From: an uncultured Porphyromonadaceae bacterium | Lineage (GTDB): Bacteria > Bacteroidota > Bacteroidia > Bacteroidales > Muribaculaceae | Assembly: GCA_947175545.1 (NCBI GenBank) | Contig: CAMWNI010000001.1 | Location: 62,001 to 126,000, forward strand | Direction of reading: 5' to 3' | Length of the DNA: 64,000 nucleotides | In this document: in pieces, positions 8,723 through 17,986 of the stretch | Layout: each line of letters opens with the position of its first letter | Numbering within the stretch: position 1 is the first letter of the stretch | Translations under genes and position numbers: made by a program | Notes under the pieces: model-generated | Seen by the model: only the letters and a program-made list of their open reading frames with translations | Databases searched by the model: none | What the model was told of the DNA's origin: nothing

Positions 8723-11020
8723 TCAGAAGGGGTATCCGATTGCCAGATGGAAGGCCAGGGAGTTCTTGAAGGAAGTCATATTATAATACCCTCGGTGTGA
8801 CGTTGCATAAGGGGCATGGATGCCTATGCCGAGGTCGCCGCGAATCACGAGCATCCCGATATCGACGCGGAGGCCGGCACCGGTACCGAGCGCAAGGTCG
8901 CGGCCGAAGGTCTTGGTCCTCAACTTGCCGCCGGGACGTTCGGGGTCATCCTTCAGCAGCCAGACATTACCGGCATCAAGGAAGACCGCACCATGAAGCG
9001 GTCCGAAAATCGGAAATCGCAACTCAACGTTCGCCTCAAACTTGAACGTGCCGGTCTGGTCGAAATAATTGCCATTGCGGTCAGCCTTCGGCCGATAAGA
9101 GCCGGGGCCGAGCGAACGCACCGTGAACGCGCGGATTGAATTGGCGCCTCCAACCCAAAACTGCTCGGCATAAGGGACCTGAGCCGAATTGCCGTAGGCG
9201 TGGGCAACACCGGAAGCCACGCGTCCGTAAAGCCAGATATCCGAATAGCCCAGCCGTCGTCCGTAGACCAACTGTCCTGAAATCTTGAAGAACTGCGAAA
9301 TCGGAATACCAAACATCTGCTTCTCATGCTTCCGGCCCGCAAGTCGCCATAATCCGCAGAAAACGCCGCCCGCCTCCTGAGCCGTTGCTGTCCAGCTAAG
9401 AGAGTTCATTCCGCCGAACATGCGGTCATAGTTGTAAGTGTACATTATCTGCGGCACGAACTGCGAGCGGAAACTCTCGGCAATCGCGCGGTTGGCGTCC
9501 ATAATGGAGTCGAACTCCGTGGTTGTGTGCAGCAGATTCGTGTAAGTCATCTTCAGCAGGGTCAGCGTGTTCGAGGAATAACGGGTCGGATTCCAGTCGT
9601 AGGAGTACGAGGCGTTGAACTGCGCCATGCGGAAATAGTGGGGACGGTTAAGCAAATCGGCGTTGAGGGTTATGCGCGTCCAGCTCAGGTCGCGGCGCAG
9701 GCGCGGCAGGAACTTCGGCGCCAGCAGGCGCGGGAACGCCAGCGAGCCTTGCAGACCGATTTCGTAAGAGTTGAACACCGACGACCGCCGGCGACCGGTC
9801 TGCCACTCGTAAGTTCCTGTCAGCGTCACGCTGAGTTGCTCGCCGCCGCCGAATATGTTGCGGTTGGTAACTCCGAAGAGCAACCCCGGGCCGAGATATG
9901 AATTGGACTTAGACGAGACGTTAGCCTCCAGACGAGCCTCCAGCGGCACGTCGAGCGTACAGTCGACTGTAACATCCAGCACATCCGACCCGCGGCGAAG
10001 CGCAGTGCTGTCGGTCGGCTGCACGCTGATGTCGATATTGCTGAAAATGCCGAGGCGGCTCAGGCGCGTCTGCGTGTTGTTGATTCCCCGGAGCGTCAGG
10101 CGGCGTCCCGGACGGGTAACTATGCACTCATCGACCAGGCCGTTGCGGAAGCGGCTCGGCATGAAGCGGACAAGAGTTGCCCCGCGCTCGGTCCGGAAGG
10201 TGTCAGGAGTGCCGGGTTCGTTGCCGGCACGACGCACAATCATCGTGACCTTACCGGTCCTGTAACGCCGCAGGGCCGGCGCAGGAAGATTGGACGCCAC
10301 GGTCATCCTCAGCGCTATTTTCCCCGGATTCTGAATCGAATCGGCGAGATACTCTATGAACTCCGGCGAGAAATAATAGTAACCGCGGTTACGCAGGGTC
10401 TGGGCAATCTTAGTGCGCACACTTGCAAGCGAATCGACGCTGTAACGGCTTCCGGGGCGGAGATAAGGAATCCTCAGCGCAACGGAGTCAATGAGGTGAG
10501 CAAGATGGTTCGTGTCAGGCAGCAGCTCAATGGTGTCAAGCAGGAAAGCCGGACCGGTCTTGACCGTGTAAGTGACGGTTTCGATTTTGCGGTTGCGGCC
10601 ATGTGTCAGTTTATAGTCCACAGAACTGTGGAAATAGCCGTTATTGTGCAGCACCTGGTCAATCATCCGCGTGCGCAGGTCGGGCCTCACGTCGCTGATC
10701 AGCACCGGCTCCGACGCCCACTTCTCATAGACCCAATGCTTGAATCCATGCTTATGCCCGCTCCAGTGGTTCCAGATCCAGAGGCCGATCGGGAATGGAT
10801 TGCGCACGTTCGTCATCGGCCACGGATTGTTCGGTTTGACGCTGACCGACTTTGAGATTTCGCTTTTCAGTCCCCCGGCCACTTTCTCGCCGGGTTCCCC
10901 CTCGATTTTGAGTTTCATGCCGTCATAGAGGGCATCGTCCGAGGCAATTCGCTTCGTCGTCGAACAGCCTGCAAGCAAAAGCGGCAGAATCAGGCAGATG
11001 TATTTCAGAGCGCGCATCAT
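8723..11020 (-). CDS. tamL: Translocation and assembly module lipoprotein TamL (Omp85 family)
   Basis: 765 residues. It starts with a lipoprotein signal ending in LLAGC (Cys19), then POTRA-like N-terminal repeats, and a C-terminal Omp85 barrel with the VGGANSIRAFTVRSLGPG segment and a final phenylalanine (IGYPF). It is the Bacteroidota lipidated counterpart of TamA. The start ATG at 11020 overlaps the tamB stop (ATGA), so tamB and tamL are translationally coupled, the usual partnership. ATG 11017 is an equally possible start one codon later. It ends 19 bp from the convergent terminase-like gene. Confidence 0.93.
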   Translation of the reverse strand: MMRALKYICLILPLLLAGCSTTKRIASDDALYDGMKLKIEGEPGEKVAGGLKSEISKSVSVKPNNPWPMTNVRNPFPIGLWIWNHWSGHKHGFKHWVYEKWASEPVLISDVRPDLRTRMIDQVLHNNGYFHSSVDYKLTHGRNRKIETVTYTVKTGPAFLLDTIELLPDTNHLAHLIDSVALRIPYLRPGSRYSVDSLASVRTKIAQTLRNRGYYYFSPEFIEYLADSIQNPGKIALRMTVASNLPAPALRRYRTGKVTMIVRRAGNEPGTPDTFRTERGATLVRFMPSRFRNGLVDECIVTRPGRRLTLRGINNTQTRLSRLGIFSNIDISVQPTDSTALRRGSDVLDVTVDCTLDVPLEARLEANVSSKSNSYLGPGLLFGVTNRNIFGGGEQLSVTLTGTYEWQTGRRRSSVFNSYEIGLQGSLAFPRLLAPKFLPRLRRDLSWTRITLNADLLNRPHYFRMAQFNASYSYDWNPTRYSSNTLTLLKMTYTNLLHTTTEFDSIMDANRAIAESFRSQFVPQIMYTYNYDRMFGGMNSLSWTATAQEAGGVFCGLWRLAGRKHEKQMFGIPISQFFKISGQLVYGRRLGYSDIWLYGRVASGVAHAYGNSAQVPYAEQFWVGGANSIRAFTVRSLGPGSYRPKADRNGNYFDQTGTFKFEANVELRFPIFGPLHGAVFLDAGNVWLLKDDPERPGGKLRTKTFGRDLALGTGAGLRVDIGMLVIRGDLGIGIHAPYATSHRGYYNMTSFKNSLAFHLAIGYPF

Positions 11021-14000
11021 TTGTTCTTCTTGTTTTTGCGGAAAATAAACAGGTCGCCAAGGCGGCTCACCTTGCGGCGCATCACGAAGCCGACACCGGT
11101 CTGGGTCACTTCACCCTCAAGGATTGACTCATAGCCCGTGTGGCGGAACAGGCGGACATACATCGAGCCGGCATCGTTCAGCAGATATTCGAACGATATG
11201 TCGCTGACCAGGTTCTGCGCCAGATTCTCCTCAGGATTGGCATCAGTGGAATAATTTCCCCCCACAACGATTTTAAATCGGTCGTTAAAGAGCGACTTCG
11301 ACAGCTGATAACTGTACTGAGTGGAAGTGGAGGTCGCGCCGTCGCGCGTACGGTCATACTGGTCCATGCCGAAACTGAGGTCCACACCCTTGATTGTATT
11401 TGCAGCCCAGGTGTTGAGCTGCGAGGTAAGGAAGCCATAGAGGGCATTGCCGCTGAGATTGGCGTTGCCCGTTGAGCCTTGGCCGGTGTAGACGCCGTAG
11501 AGCAGGAGATTCATTGCCTGATTGGCACGCTGGGTGGCACTCATGGAACGCAGTTCATTCTGCACGGTTATGTCATCGTTCGTTTCCAGGTCGAACGCAA
11601 CGTCCATGCGTTCGAGAGTTCCGGTCACTCCAAGCAGCACATTGAACACCACCAGGCGCGAATTTTCGCCCGATCGCGTCACGTTGGCCTTAATGTCGTC
11701 CGTAGCGTGGATGTTGAGCGTCGGATTCATTATCGGACCGTTGAAAGCAACATAGCTGCCCTGGTTAAACGAGAAGTTCTTTTCGGAGATAATCGGCAGC
11801 GAATAGCGGAAGAATCCGGAATTAATCGTGAATCGGCCCGTCAGTCGACCGTCAGGCTGAGACGGACTCATCGAATAGTCCAGAAGGCCCTCACCCTTAA
11901 TCTGGGCGCGGTTCTGGCCGTCGGCGCTCAGGTCAACCGTGAGGGTCGACCCCTGGCGTATGTCGACAAGAGCGTTGAGGCTCATCATCATTGACGGAGC
12001 GGCAATGGTGTCAACCTTGATTGTTGCCGCAGTATCAGCAAAGTTTACGAAGCGAACCATATCGTTATCGCTCTGGAGGCCGATGGCAGATGCGCCGGCC
12101 GACTCGACCATATAAGTCACGTTGGTCTGCGGAAGCAGCGCAAGCGACGCATCAACGTCCAGGAAACGCATTGAGCCGCGTACCTTCGCGTCAAGATTAA
12201 TGAACGCACGACCGTAGATGTTGACGTTCTTGGCCTTCTTGGAGTTGATGATCTGCATGTTGTTTGCGTCCAGCGCCAGGTTGAGCCTCGGAGCGGCGAA
12301 ATCACGCAGGTCAACACTGCCGTTTATGAACAGCGGGTTGGCATTTGAGCCACGTATTGCGAACTTATTGAAACGCACCACGTTGCTGTCGACCGGGACG
12401 GCCAGCGAATCGAACGCGAACGACGAACCGATCATGCCAACCTTCACCTTGGCTTCATGGAAATTCAAGGCCCCGTTCAGCACCGGTGCGTTCAGTTTAC
12501 CCGTTACGCTCATCCGGCCATTCAGGACGCCGCTGAGGGCCGCATACTCGCGAGGCAGGAATGGATTTGCAATTCGTAGCGGCAACTCCGTCACCCGCAG
12601 GTCAACGACCATAGGCTCGGTGCGCGTCGTATCGTTCATGACGCCGTGGGCCGTCAGGGCCTCCTTGCCGTCAATGTCCATGCTGACCTCCGCGTTGATA
12701 AATCCGGAGCGGTCCGTCATAACGTCGAGGTCCAGGTCAATGTCTCCCACTTTCTGTTTGCCGTATGTGAGGTTTTCAAGACTCAGAGTGCCAAGACCGT
12801 TCAGCGACGAATTGCCCGCACGCAATTTGATATAGGCCGACGCATCGCCGGCAATCGGCGGCGCGAATGGATTGATTTTGAGCCAGTCCTGAAGGTGGAC
12901 ATTGTCAACCCTGAGCATCAGGTCGTCAGTGGCAGAAGCGGCCGACAGCGAATCAGAGGCCGCGCGAATCTGTGAATACAGTTGCAGACGCGAGTCGGAG
13001 CCTTCAGCAACCAGATTGGCCTGCAGGCGCTTCGTCGACGTATCGAACGCGATGTAATTGCCGGCGTTTACGGTCCAGTTCTTATATGCAATCACCGGAT
13101 TCAGCGGATTAACCGTCAGGGAGATGACGGAGTCGGCACTGTAAACGCCAAAACCGATTGCATAGCCGGTCTTGCCCTGAATATTTGTCTGTTTAAGGTT
13201 GAAGTCGCCGCGATTGCGATCCCATTTTCCGGCAAGACAGACATGGGCGAACTCGTCGAACGTTCCCGGACGGTTGTCCATGTCAATGTCTAACGCAAGC
13301 GCCGGTCCGTTCTGGTGAATGACGGCCGAGATTGTGTCAATGCGGAGCGACTCGCCGGAGCGGAGGCCGAGCATTCGCGCGTTCAGATGAATCGTTGAGT
13401 CGCGACTCGCAGTGAAGTCGAGATTGCCAAAGCTGATTTTGCTTGTTTGCAGGTAGTCGTTAATCAGATTGTCAGGGCCGGCGGTCAGGTCAAGACGGAA
13501 GGGCGGCAAAGCGTCGGCGAGCGAGTCGGCATAGACAATGCGCGACGCGAACATTTTCTGAGCCAGGGCCGCAGCGTCACCGAACTTGGCTCCGAGTCCG
13601 GCAAGCGACTCAGCCGCCTTGAATTTCAGGTCCAGACCGCGATTGCCGGCCCGGGCCTCAGTGTCGAACCTGCCGGTCAGAAGTTCCAGCCCGAGCGAGT
13701 CGGTCAGCAAGTGGACCTGACCATACTTGAAATCAAGGTTGCGAATTAAGGCAGAGCCATGAATCGAATCCTCGCGCGGAATCATATAGCCACACGAAAC
13801 CAACTTCAAGGAGCCTTCCATAATGGAGTCGGTCATATTCAGGGCGCGCAGGTCAAGCCTCCGGATGTCGCCGTCAAGATTCCAGTCAATAATTTCGGGG
13901 CGCAGATGGCCGCTGAGGTCAATCCTGGCGCGGGCCGGCGCCATGGTCGAAACAAGGCGTGCGGTCAGTAGCGACGTGTCGAGAGCGGCAGTCAGATTAA

Positions 14001-15657
14001 GTCCGCCGAGGTGATTGCCCTTGTAGAGCAGCGAGCGTATTGCAACATCGGCGTTCAGGCGGGCGCCGCGCGCCATCGGGTTAAATCCGCGACCGGAGGC
14101 CTTTACAGAACCGCTGACCGTGCCGATTCCAAGGTCCGGCATAAAGGCACTGACGGGAAATGAGTCGAGGCGCAGATCAGCCTTATAGGCCGGCGCCGAG
14201 CCGCTCAGAGCGCCCTTCAGAGCCAAGCGTCCGGAGCCGGTACGCGCCGTCAGGTTGGCCGAATAGTCCGAGCCGGCGGCATGGGCCGTTGCGTTGAGCG
14301 CAATCGGGGGAATACGGAGGCCTGAATCCTTTGGGAGCATCGCATTGACAGGCGCGGGATTCGTCATTGACCCCGTCAGGGTTGCGTCGGCACGCAGATT
14401 CTTCAGGTCAGTGAAATCGGCAACGTCGGCTGACCCCCTGAGCAAGAAAATGCGCTCCATAGATGCCGAAATCGTATCGACCCGCAGTTCAGCCATGGAG
14501 CCGCGCGCATTGACTGCGAGGCTCAGCGGCAGGTTCTTTGGCAAAGTCGCCATCACGGGCAGCAGCGCAGGCATTGCCAGAGCAACGTCGGCGGGCATCA
14601 CAGAGGCCGCGGCGCTCACCTTCAGCGGCGCCCTGGCCGGAACGGAATCAAGGCCCATGCGTGCATCTAACGTCAGAGCGGTATTATTGGCCTGAATCTT
14701 GAAGCCACGGGCGGCCAACATGGTCGAGTCCATCTCAAACAGTCCTGAACCACTGAGAGTCAGGCCGCAGCGCTCGGTCAGCGACAGACTCCGAAGAGGT
14801 ACGCTCAATGCCGTGCCGCGCATGGCGAAAGAGTCGACCCGCGCCTGTGCATTGGAAATTTCAAGCCAGTTCAAATCAAGACCCGGAAGCGGTTCAGCCC
14901 CGATTTTGCCATACAGGGCGCGTGAAAGCGCCATCCGGACCACCCCTGCGTTAATGTCAATTGTATCGGCAACGAGCAACCGGCCGTCAGAGAGTGTCGC
15001 TTCGGAGACAAAAGCGGCAATTGTGTCACCGGTCGAGGCCATTGACATCCGATAGTCGACATTGCGAAGCGACAGCGGTCCGGAAGTAATCATCAACGGC
15101 TTTGTGGCCGTGGAGTCCTTCGGCGATTCCGTTGAGTCGTTGCCCATCAGCAGCCGGACGCGCGCGCCGTCCAGGTCGGCATGCTTCACGTTGATTTTGC
15201 TGAAAGCAAGGTCCATGACCGCCGCTGCACCGATTGAGTCGACAGAGACGCCGACATAGAGCGAATCCGGACCTCCCATCTGATAGAACGCATTGCGGAC
15301 AACGGCGTCGCTGACACTCACGTCGCCGGCAATCAAAGCCATAGGATTGACGGCAACATCGGCGCGACTCAGAGTGAGCATCGTGTCGCCGCGCTGAGTG
15401 ACCAACGCATCGCTGAGGCTGAGGGTCAGCGGGAAACGCAGACGCATGTCTACAAATTCCACGTGCATTCCCGTCGACTCCTCGACAGAGGGGAGAACCC
15501 ATGTTGCAACCCTATTCAAGACCCCGGGAACATAGAGCAGGCCAACGACGACAACCACCAGCACCAGCGGCACCAGCGGAATCAGCCACAACAGACGCCA
15601 CCACCGACGGCGGCGGTTCTTTTCGGGCTTCGGGGATTGCTCTTGAACGTCGGTCAT
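11017..15657 (-). CDS. tamB: Translocation/assembly module protein TamB (AsmA-like)
   Basis: 1546 residues. The N-terminus is a basic stretch followed by one membrane anchor (about residues 18-45), then a very long repetitive beta-strand region typical of AsmA/TamB proteins that form a hydrophobic groove across the periplasm. The C-terminal 400 residues match the TamB domain pattern (SFNQGSYVAFNGPIMNPTLN, then LLYGVY and later FEYLLN, VRLFRHTGYE). TamB partners with TamA/TamL in outer-membrane protein assembly and probably lipid transport. The gene precedes tamL in one transcript with a 4-bp overlap, and a -7 box lies about 37 bp upstream of the ATG. Confidence 0.93.
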   Translation of the reverse strand: MTDVQEQSPKPEKNRRRRWWRLLWLIPLVPLVLVVVVVGLLYVPGVLNRVATWVLPSVEESTGMHVEFVDMRLRFPLTLSLSDALVTQRGDTMLTLSRADVAVNPMALIAGDVSVSDAVVRNAFYQMGGPDSLYVGVSVDSIGAAAVMDLAFSKINVKHADLDGARVRLLMGNDSTESPKDSTATKPLMITSGPLSLRNVDYRMSMASTGDTIAAFVSEATLSDGRLLVADTIDINAGVVRMALSRALYGKIGAEPLPGLDLNWLEISNAQARVDSFAMRGTALSVPLRSLSLTERCGLTLSGSGLFEMDSTMLAARGFKIQANNTALTLDARMGLDSVPARAPLKVSAAASVMPADVALAMPALLPVMATLPKNLPLSLAVNARGSMAELRVDTISASMERIFLLRGSADVADFTDLKNLRADATLTGSMTNPAPVNAMLPKDSGLRIPPIALNATAHAAGSDYSANLTARTGSGRLALKGALSGSAPAYKADLRLDSFPVSAFMPDLGIGTVSGSVKASGRGFNPMARGARLNADVAIRSLLYKGNHLGGLNLTAALDTSLLTARLVSTMAPARARIDLSGHLRPEIIDWNLDGDIRRLDLRALNMTDSIMEGSLKLVSCGYMIPREDSIHGSALIRNLDFKYGQVHLLTDSLGLELLTGRFDTEARAGNRGLDLKFKAAESLAGLGAKFGDAAALAQKMFASRIVYADSLADALPPFRLDLTAGPDNLINDYLQTSKISFGNLDFTASRDSTIHLNARMLGLRSGESLRIDTISAVIHQNGPALALDIDMDNRPGTFDEFAHVCLAGKWDRNRGDFNLKQTNIQGKTGYAIGFGVYSADSVISLTVNPLNPVIAYKNWTVNAGNYIAFDTSTKRLQANLVAEGSDSRLQLYSQIRAASDSLSAASATDDLMLRVDNVHLQDWLKINPFAPPIAGDASAYIKLRAGNSSLNGLGTLSLENLTYGKQKVGDIDLDLDVMTDRSGFINAEVSMDIDGKEALTAHGVMNDTTRTEPMVVDLRVTELPLRIANPFLPREYAALSGVLNGRMSVTGKLNAPVLNGALNFHEAKVKVGMIGSSFAFDSLAVPVDSNVVRFNKFAIRGSNANPLFINGSVDLRDFAAPRLNLALDANNMQIINSKKAKNVNIYGRAFINLDAKVRGSMRFLDVDASLALLPQTNVTYMVESAGASAIGLQSDNDMVRFVNFADTAATIKVDTIAAPSMMMSLNALVDIRQGSTLTVDLSADGQNRAQIKGEGLLDYSMSPSQPDGRLTGRFTINSGFFRYSLPIISEKNFSFNQGSYVAFNGPIMNPTLNIHATDDIKANVTRSGENSRLVVFNVLLGVTGTLERMDVAFDLETNDDITVQNELRSMSATQRANQAMNLLLYGVYTGQGSTGNANLSGNALYGFLTSQLNTWAANTIKGVDLSFGMDQYDRTRDGATSTSTQYSYQLSKSLFNDRFKIVVGGNYSTDANPEENLAQNLVSDISFEYLLNDAGSMYVRLFRHTGYESILEGEVTQTGVGFVMRRKVSRLGDLFIFRKNKKNK

Positions 15658-15694
15658 AAAACGATGAATTGAAACGTGTCTACAATAGTAACCG

Positions 15695-15702
15695 CAAAAT
15701 TA
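15695..15702 (-). promoter_or_regulatory. -7 box for the tamB-tamL operon
   Basis: On the minus strand the sequence TAATTTTG matches TAnnTTTG and lies 37 bp upstream of the tamB start. No good -33 element was seen. The rest of the 310-bp intergenic stretch (15658-15967) is AT-rich, and holds the opposing promoter of the TPR gene; no credible gene was found in it. Confidence 0.55.
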
Positions 15703-15907
15703 GTAAAAAGTTCCGCAAACCGGTTAAATTTCATTGACTTTTAGTAATAATTATCTGACAGTAACATTGTTTTGACACAGAAGCATTTTCCGCTGTCCGT
15801 TATGTCTAAGACTCCGGGACACACTGAATTGGGAAAGGGTGCTATTGACGTTATTTTGTGCTTAAATGAAAGAGCCGTGGGAAAAAAGCGAGGAAAATGC
15901 AGAAAAA

Positions 15908-15939
15908 TTTGCGGATTGAGGGGAAATTGCGTAACTTTG
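15908..15939 (+). promoter_or_regulatory. Complete Bacteroidota-type promoter for the TPR gene
   Basis: TTTG at 15908-15911, 20 nt spacer, TAACTTTG at 15932-15939. Both elements and the spacing fit the Bacteroidota housekeeping sigma consensus. The ATG follows 28 bp later. Confidence 0.8.
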
Positions 15940-15967
15940 CGCTTTAGAATAACAATAATAGCACAAT

Positions 15968-16627
15968 ATGTCTGCAAACGAAGAAATTAAAGAACCGATT
16001 CTCCCCGCAGAAAACAGCGAGGTGAAAACCGACAAGAAAGTACGCTCAATCATGATGTGGGCGTCAATCGTGATTGCTCTCGTAGTCATCGGCACTATCG
16101 CCTACATCTTCGGCTATCGTCAGCCTGCAATTGAGAAAGGCAATGAAGCAATCGGCGAAGCGGACCGCATTGCCCTGTTCCAGAACAACGACTCGCTTGC
16201 GCTCGCCACTTATCAGCAAGTTGCCGACAACTATGGCTTTGACGCCGGTAACCGCGCGAAACTTTCCGCCGCCATCATTCTTTACCGTCAGGGCAATTAT
16301 GAAGACGCTCTGAAATATGTCAGCGACTATAAGGCCACAGACAACGTTATCGGCGCAACCGCCCTCGCACTCAAGGGCGACTGCCTGGTTAACCTGGACA
16401 AGAACGCCGATGCCATCAAGGCATACGACAAGGCAATCAAGCAGGCCGACAACAATCCGCAACTTGTTCCCTATCTGCTGAACAAGAAGGCCGTTGTCCT
16501 GATGTCAATGGAAAAATGGAACGATGCAGCCAAAGTTTACAAGACCATCGAGACAGACTATCCCGAATTTGCCGCATCGGTTAATGCCGAAGGCCGTCGC
16601 CTTCAGTGCGAATCGCTTGCCAAGTAA
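15968..16627 (+). CDS. Membrane-anchored tetratricopeptide-repeat protein
   Basis: 219 residues: an acidic cytoplasmic N-terminus of about 28 residues, one membrane segment (about 30-50, WASIVIALVVIGTIAYIFGY), then TPR-like helices outside, for example SAAIILYRQGNYEDALKY, KGDCLVNLDKNADAIKAYDKA and NKKAVVLMSMEKWNDAAKVY. The layout resembles YfgM-type anchored TPR proteins that help periplasmic chaperone networks, but that is only structural resemblance. It has its own promoter and a terminator hairpin immediately after, so it is a single-gene unit. Confidence 0.85.
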   Translation: MSANEEIKEPILPAENSEVKTDKKVRSIMMWASIVIALVVIGTIAYIFGYRQPAIEKGNEAIGEADRIALFQNNDSLALATYQQVADNYGFDAGNRAKLSAAIILYRQGNYEDALKYVSDYKATDNVIGATALALKGDCLVNLDKNADAIKAYDKAIKQADNNPQLVPYLLNKKAVVLMSMEKWNDAAKVYKTIETDYPEFAASVNAEGRRLQCESLAK

Positions 16628-16650
16628 AATTTTTAGTAAACTCATAAGTG

Positions 16651-16690
16651 AATTGCATCTCTGATTCCGGGGATGCAATTTATTTTTATG
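16651..16690 (+). terminator. Intrinsic terminator after the TPR gene
   Basis: A 9-bp stem, AATTGCATC at 16651-16659 with GATGCAATT at 16672-16680, is followed by TATTTTTATG. Stem and T-rich tail fit an intrinsic terminator, with a somewhat imperfect U-run. Confidence 0.65.
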
Positions 16691-16716
16691 TATAAGTAAG
16701 TTTCAGGACTCAGTTT

Positions 16717-17529
16717 ATGAAATTTAAGAGTGTTTTCTGTTGCGCAATGGCAACAATCGGCGGCGCAGTCGCCGCCCTGGCATGCACGTCGGCCATAATC
16801 GGTCCGGGAGCGTCGCTCTCAGGCAAGACCCTGCTCTGGAAACATCGCGACACGTCACACAAACATAACTTTGTCAGACGCGTTGAGCGTCCGGGCCGGT
16901 TACCCTTCATTGCGCTGTTTAACGCGAGCGATACGGCTTTGGCCGAGGCATGGGTCGGAGTGAACACGGCCGGATTCGCGGTCATGAATACCGCGTCGTA
17001 TAATCTCGCGCCCGATACGGCGACTTATGTCGACCGCGAGGGCTTCATCATGGCGCAGGCTCTTGGACAGTGCCACACGCTTGCCGATTTCGAGGCTCTG
17101 CTTGACTCTCTTCCCCGACCGCTTGGCGTGCAGGCAAATTTCGGCGCGATCGACTCAAGCGGCGCAGGCGCATATTATGAGACCGATGACCACGGCTATA
17201 CAAAGTATGCGCTCAGGGCAGATTCGATGTTGATCCGCACGAATTTCAGTCTTGGAGGGAAGTGTGGACCCGGCCTCGGCCGGGAGAGATATGCCGCGGC
17301 CTGCCATTTACTTTCGGAACGTCGCGACATTTCCCCGCTGACGTTGACTGACACGGTCAGTTGCTCTTATTGGCCGCGACTGACGCCGCCCGCACCGGAG
17401 GATGACCGCGGACAGTACATTCCGCGCCGCTCAACGACTGCGTCTGTCGTTATTGAGGGCAGGACGATGACTGTCCGCCTGGGCAATCCGACGGCGCCGG
17501 GAGCAGAAACCAAGACACACGAGATTTAG
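16717..17529 (+). CDS. C45-like Ntn hydrolase, probably truncated at the C-terminus
   Basis: 270 residues. A signal peptide ends at about VAALA, so the mature protein would begin with Cys (CTSAIIGPGASLSG), the N-terminal nucleophile pattern of the C45/choloylglycine-hydrolase superfamily, which cleaves amide bonds. Further family-like segments are TLLWKHRDTS, VGVNTAGFAVMNTASYN and, near the end, YIPRRSTTASVVIEG. Bacteroidales relatives are, from memory, some 350-400 residues long and continue past the RRST segment for roughly 100 residues. Here the frame stops soon after LGNPT, 20 bp before an inverted-repeat element that begins the WG-repeat segment. I infer that the 3' part was lost. It may no longer be active. 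Confidence 0.7.
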   Translation: MKFKSVFCCAMATIGGAVAALACTSAIIGPGASLSGKTLLWKHRDTSHKHNFVRRVERPGRLPFIALFNASDTALAEAWVGVNTAGFAVMNTASYNLAPDTATYVDREGFIMAQALGQCHTLADFEALLDSLPRPLGVQANFGAIDSSGAGAYYETDDHGYTKYALRADSMLIRTNFSLGGKCGPGLGRERYAAACHLLSERRDISPLTLTDTVSCSYWPRLTPPAPEDDRGQYIPRRSTTASVVIEGRTMTVRLGNPTAPGAETKTHEI

Positions 17530-17582
17530 GCCCTGTTCCTCAAAAGTCAGACCCCGTTCCCCGGTGCCCCGGCATTAACTTG
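17530..17582. repeat. Left boundary repeat of the WG-repeat segment
   Basis: AGACCCCGTTCCCC at 17549-17562 is the exact reverse complement of the 14 bases at 21201-21214. GCATTAACTTG at 17572-17582 is repeated in direct orientation at 21191-21201. A degenerate internal repeat, CCTGTTCC then CCCGTTCC, is also visible. GC-rich short palindromic elements of this look often accompany REP-associated tyrosine transposases (inference from memory). No transposase is present here. Confidence 0.65.
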
Positions 17583-17683
17583 AAATAAAGTCGGTTAGAA
17601 ATTTTGCCGTTTGAAGATTTTTTGTTAGATTTGGGCGATTTCGTTTGGATGGTTAGGAAATTATGGCTAATTTCGTCGTAGAG

Positions 17684-17707
17684 TTGACCCCCTAAAAAGT
17701 TTGAACG
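17684..17707. other. IS-end-like sequence in the 457-bp gap before the WG genes
   Basis: The gap 17530-17986 is AT-rich and holds no gene. TTGACCCCCTAAAAAGTTTG at 17684-17703 resembles the terminal repeats of IS3-family elements, but no second end or transposase was found. I treat it as a possible relic only. The gap also contains the left boundary repeat, a -7 box and two DnaA-box-like sequences. Confidence 0.25.
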
Positions 17708-17883
17708 AAACAGAAAGTATAATAAAAGACATATTACAAACGACTTGAAGACAAGTTATTTGGCGTTCATTAAATCTGGTCAATCATAGCAGTTCAGTCT
17801 TAAAGCGGTTGTTTTTGAGTTGTTTTTGACCTCAAAATTAGCATAAAAGCTCATAGGTTTCCGTTTTTTATGGATTTTTATGC

Positions 17884-17891
17884 TATCTTTG
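17884..17891 (+). promoter_or_regulatory. -7 box for the WG-repeat gene pair
   Basis: TATCTTTG matches TAnnTTTG. It lies 95 bp upstream of the first WG-repeat start, giving a leader of about 90 nt that contains the paired DnaA-box-like sequences. No good -33 element was identified. Confidence 0.55.
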
Positions 17892-17942
17892 CGATTGAAA
17901 GCCTTTACCGAATTTTACAAACCTGACATAAACACTCATAAT

Positions 17943-17961
17943 TTATCCACATTTATCCACC
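17943..17961 (+). promoter_or_regulatory. Two tandem DnaA-box-like sequences
   Basis: TTATCCACA at 17943-17951 equals the classical high-affinity DnaA box, and TTATCCACC follows at 17953-17961, exactly 10 bp (one helical turn) later. They lie in the leader of the WG-repeat genes. Whether DnaA binds, or whether this is a chance 10-bp duplication, cannot be told. Confidence 0.4.
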
Positions 17962-17986
17962 TTTAAACCCAACCATTTTTCATCAC

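Noticed and set aside
15741..15990. Small open frames on both strands before the TPR gene
   Set aside because: They overlap a well-formed promoter (15908-15939) and show no protein-like pattern.
17939..17963. Replication origin
   Set aside because: Two DnaA boxes alone, without an AT-rich unwinding element, further boxes or origin genes nearby, do not support an origin.
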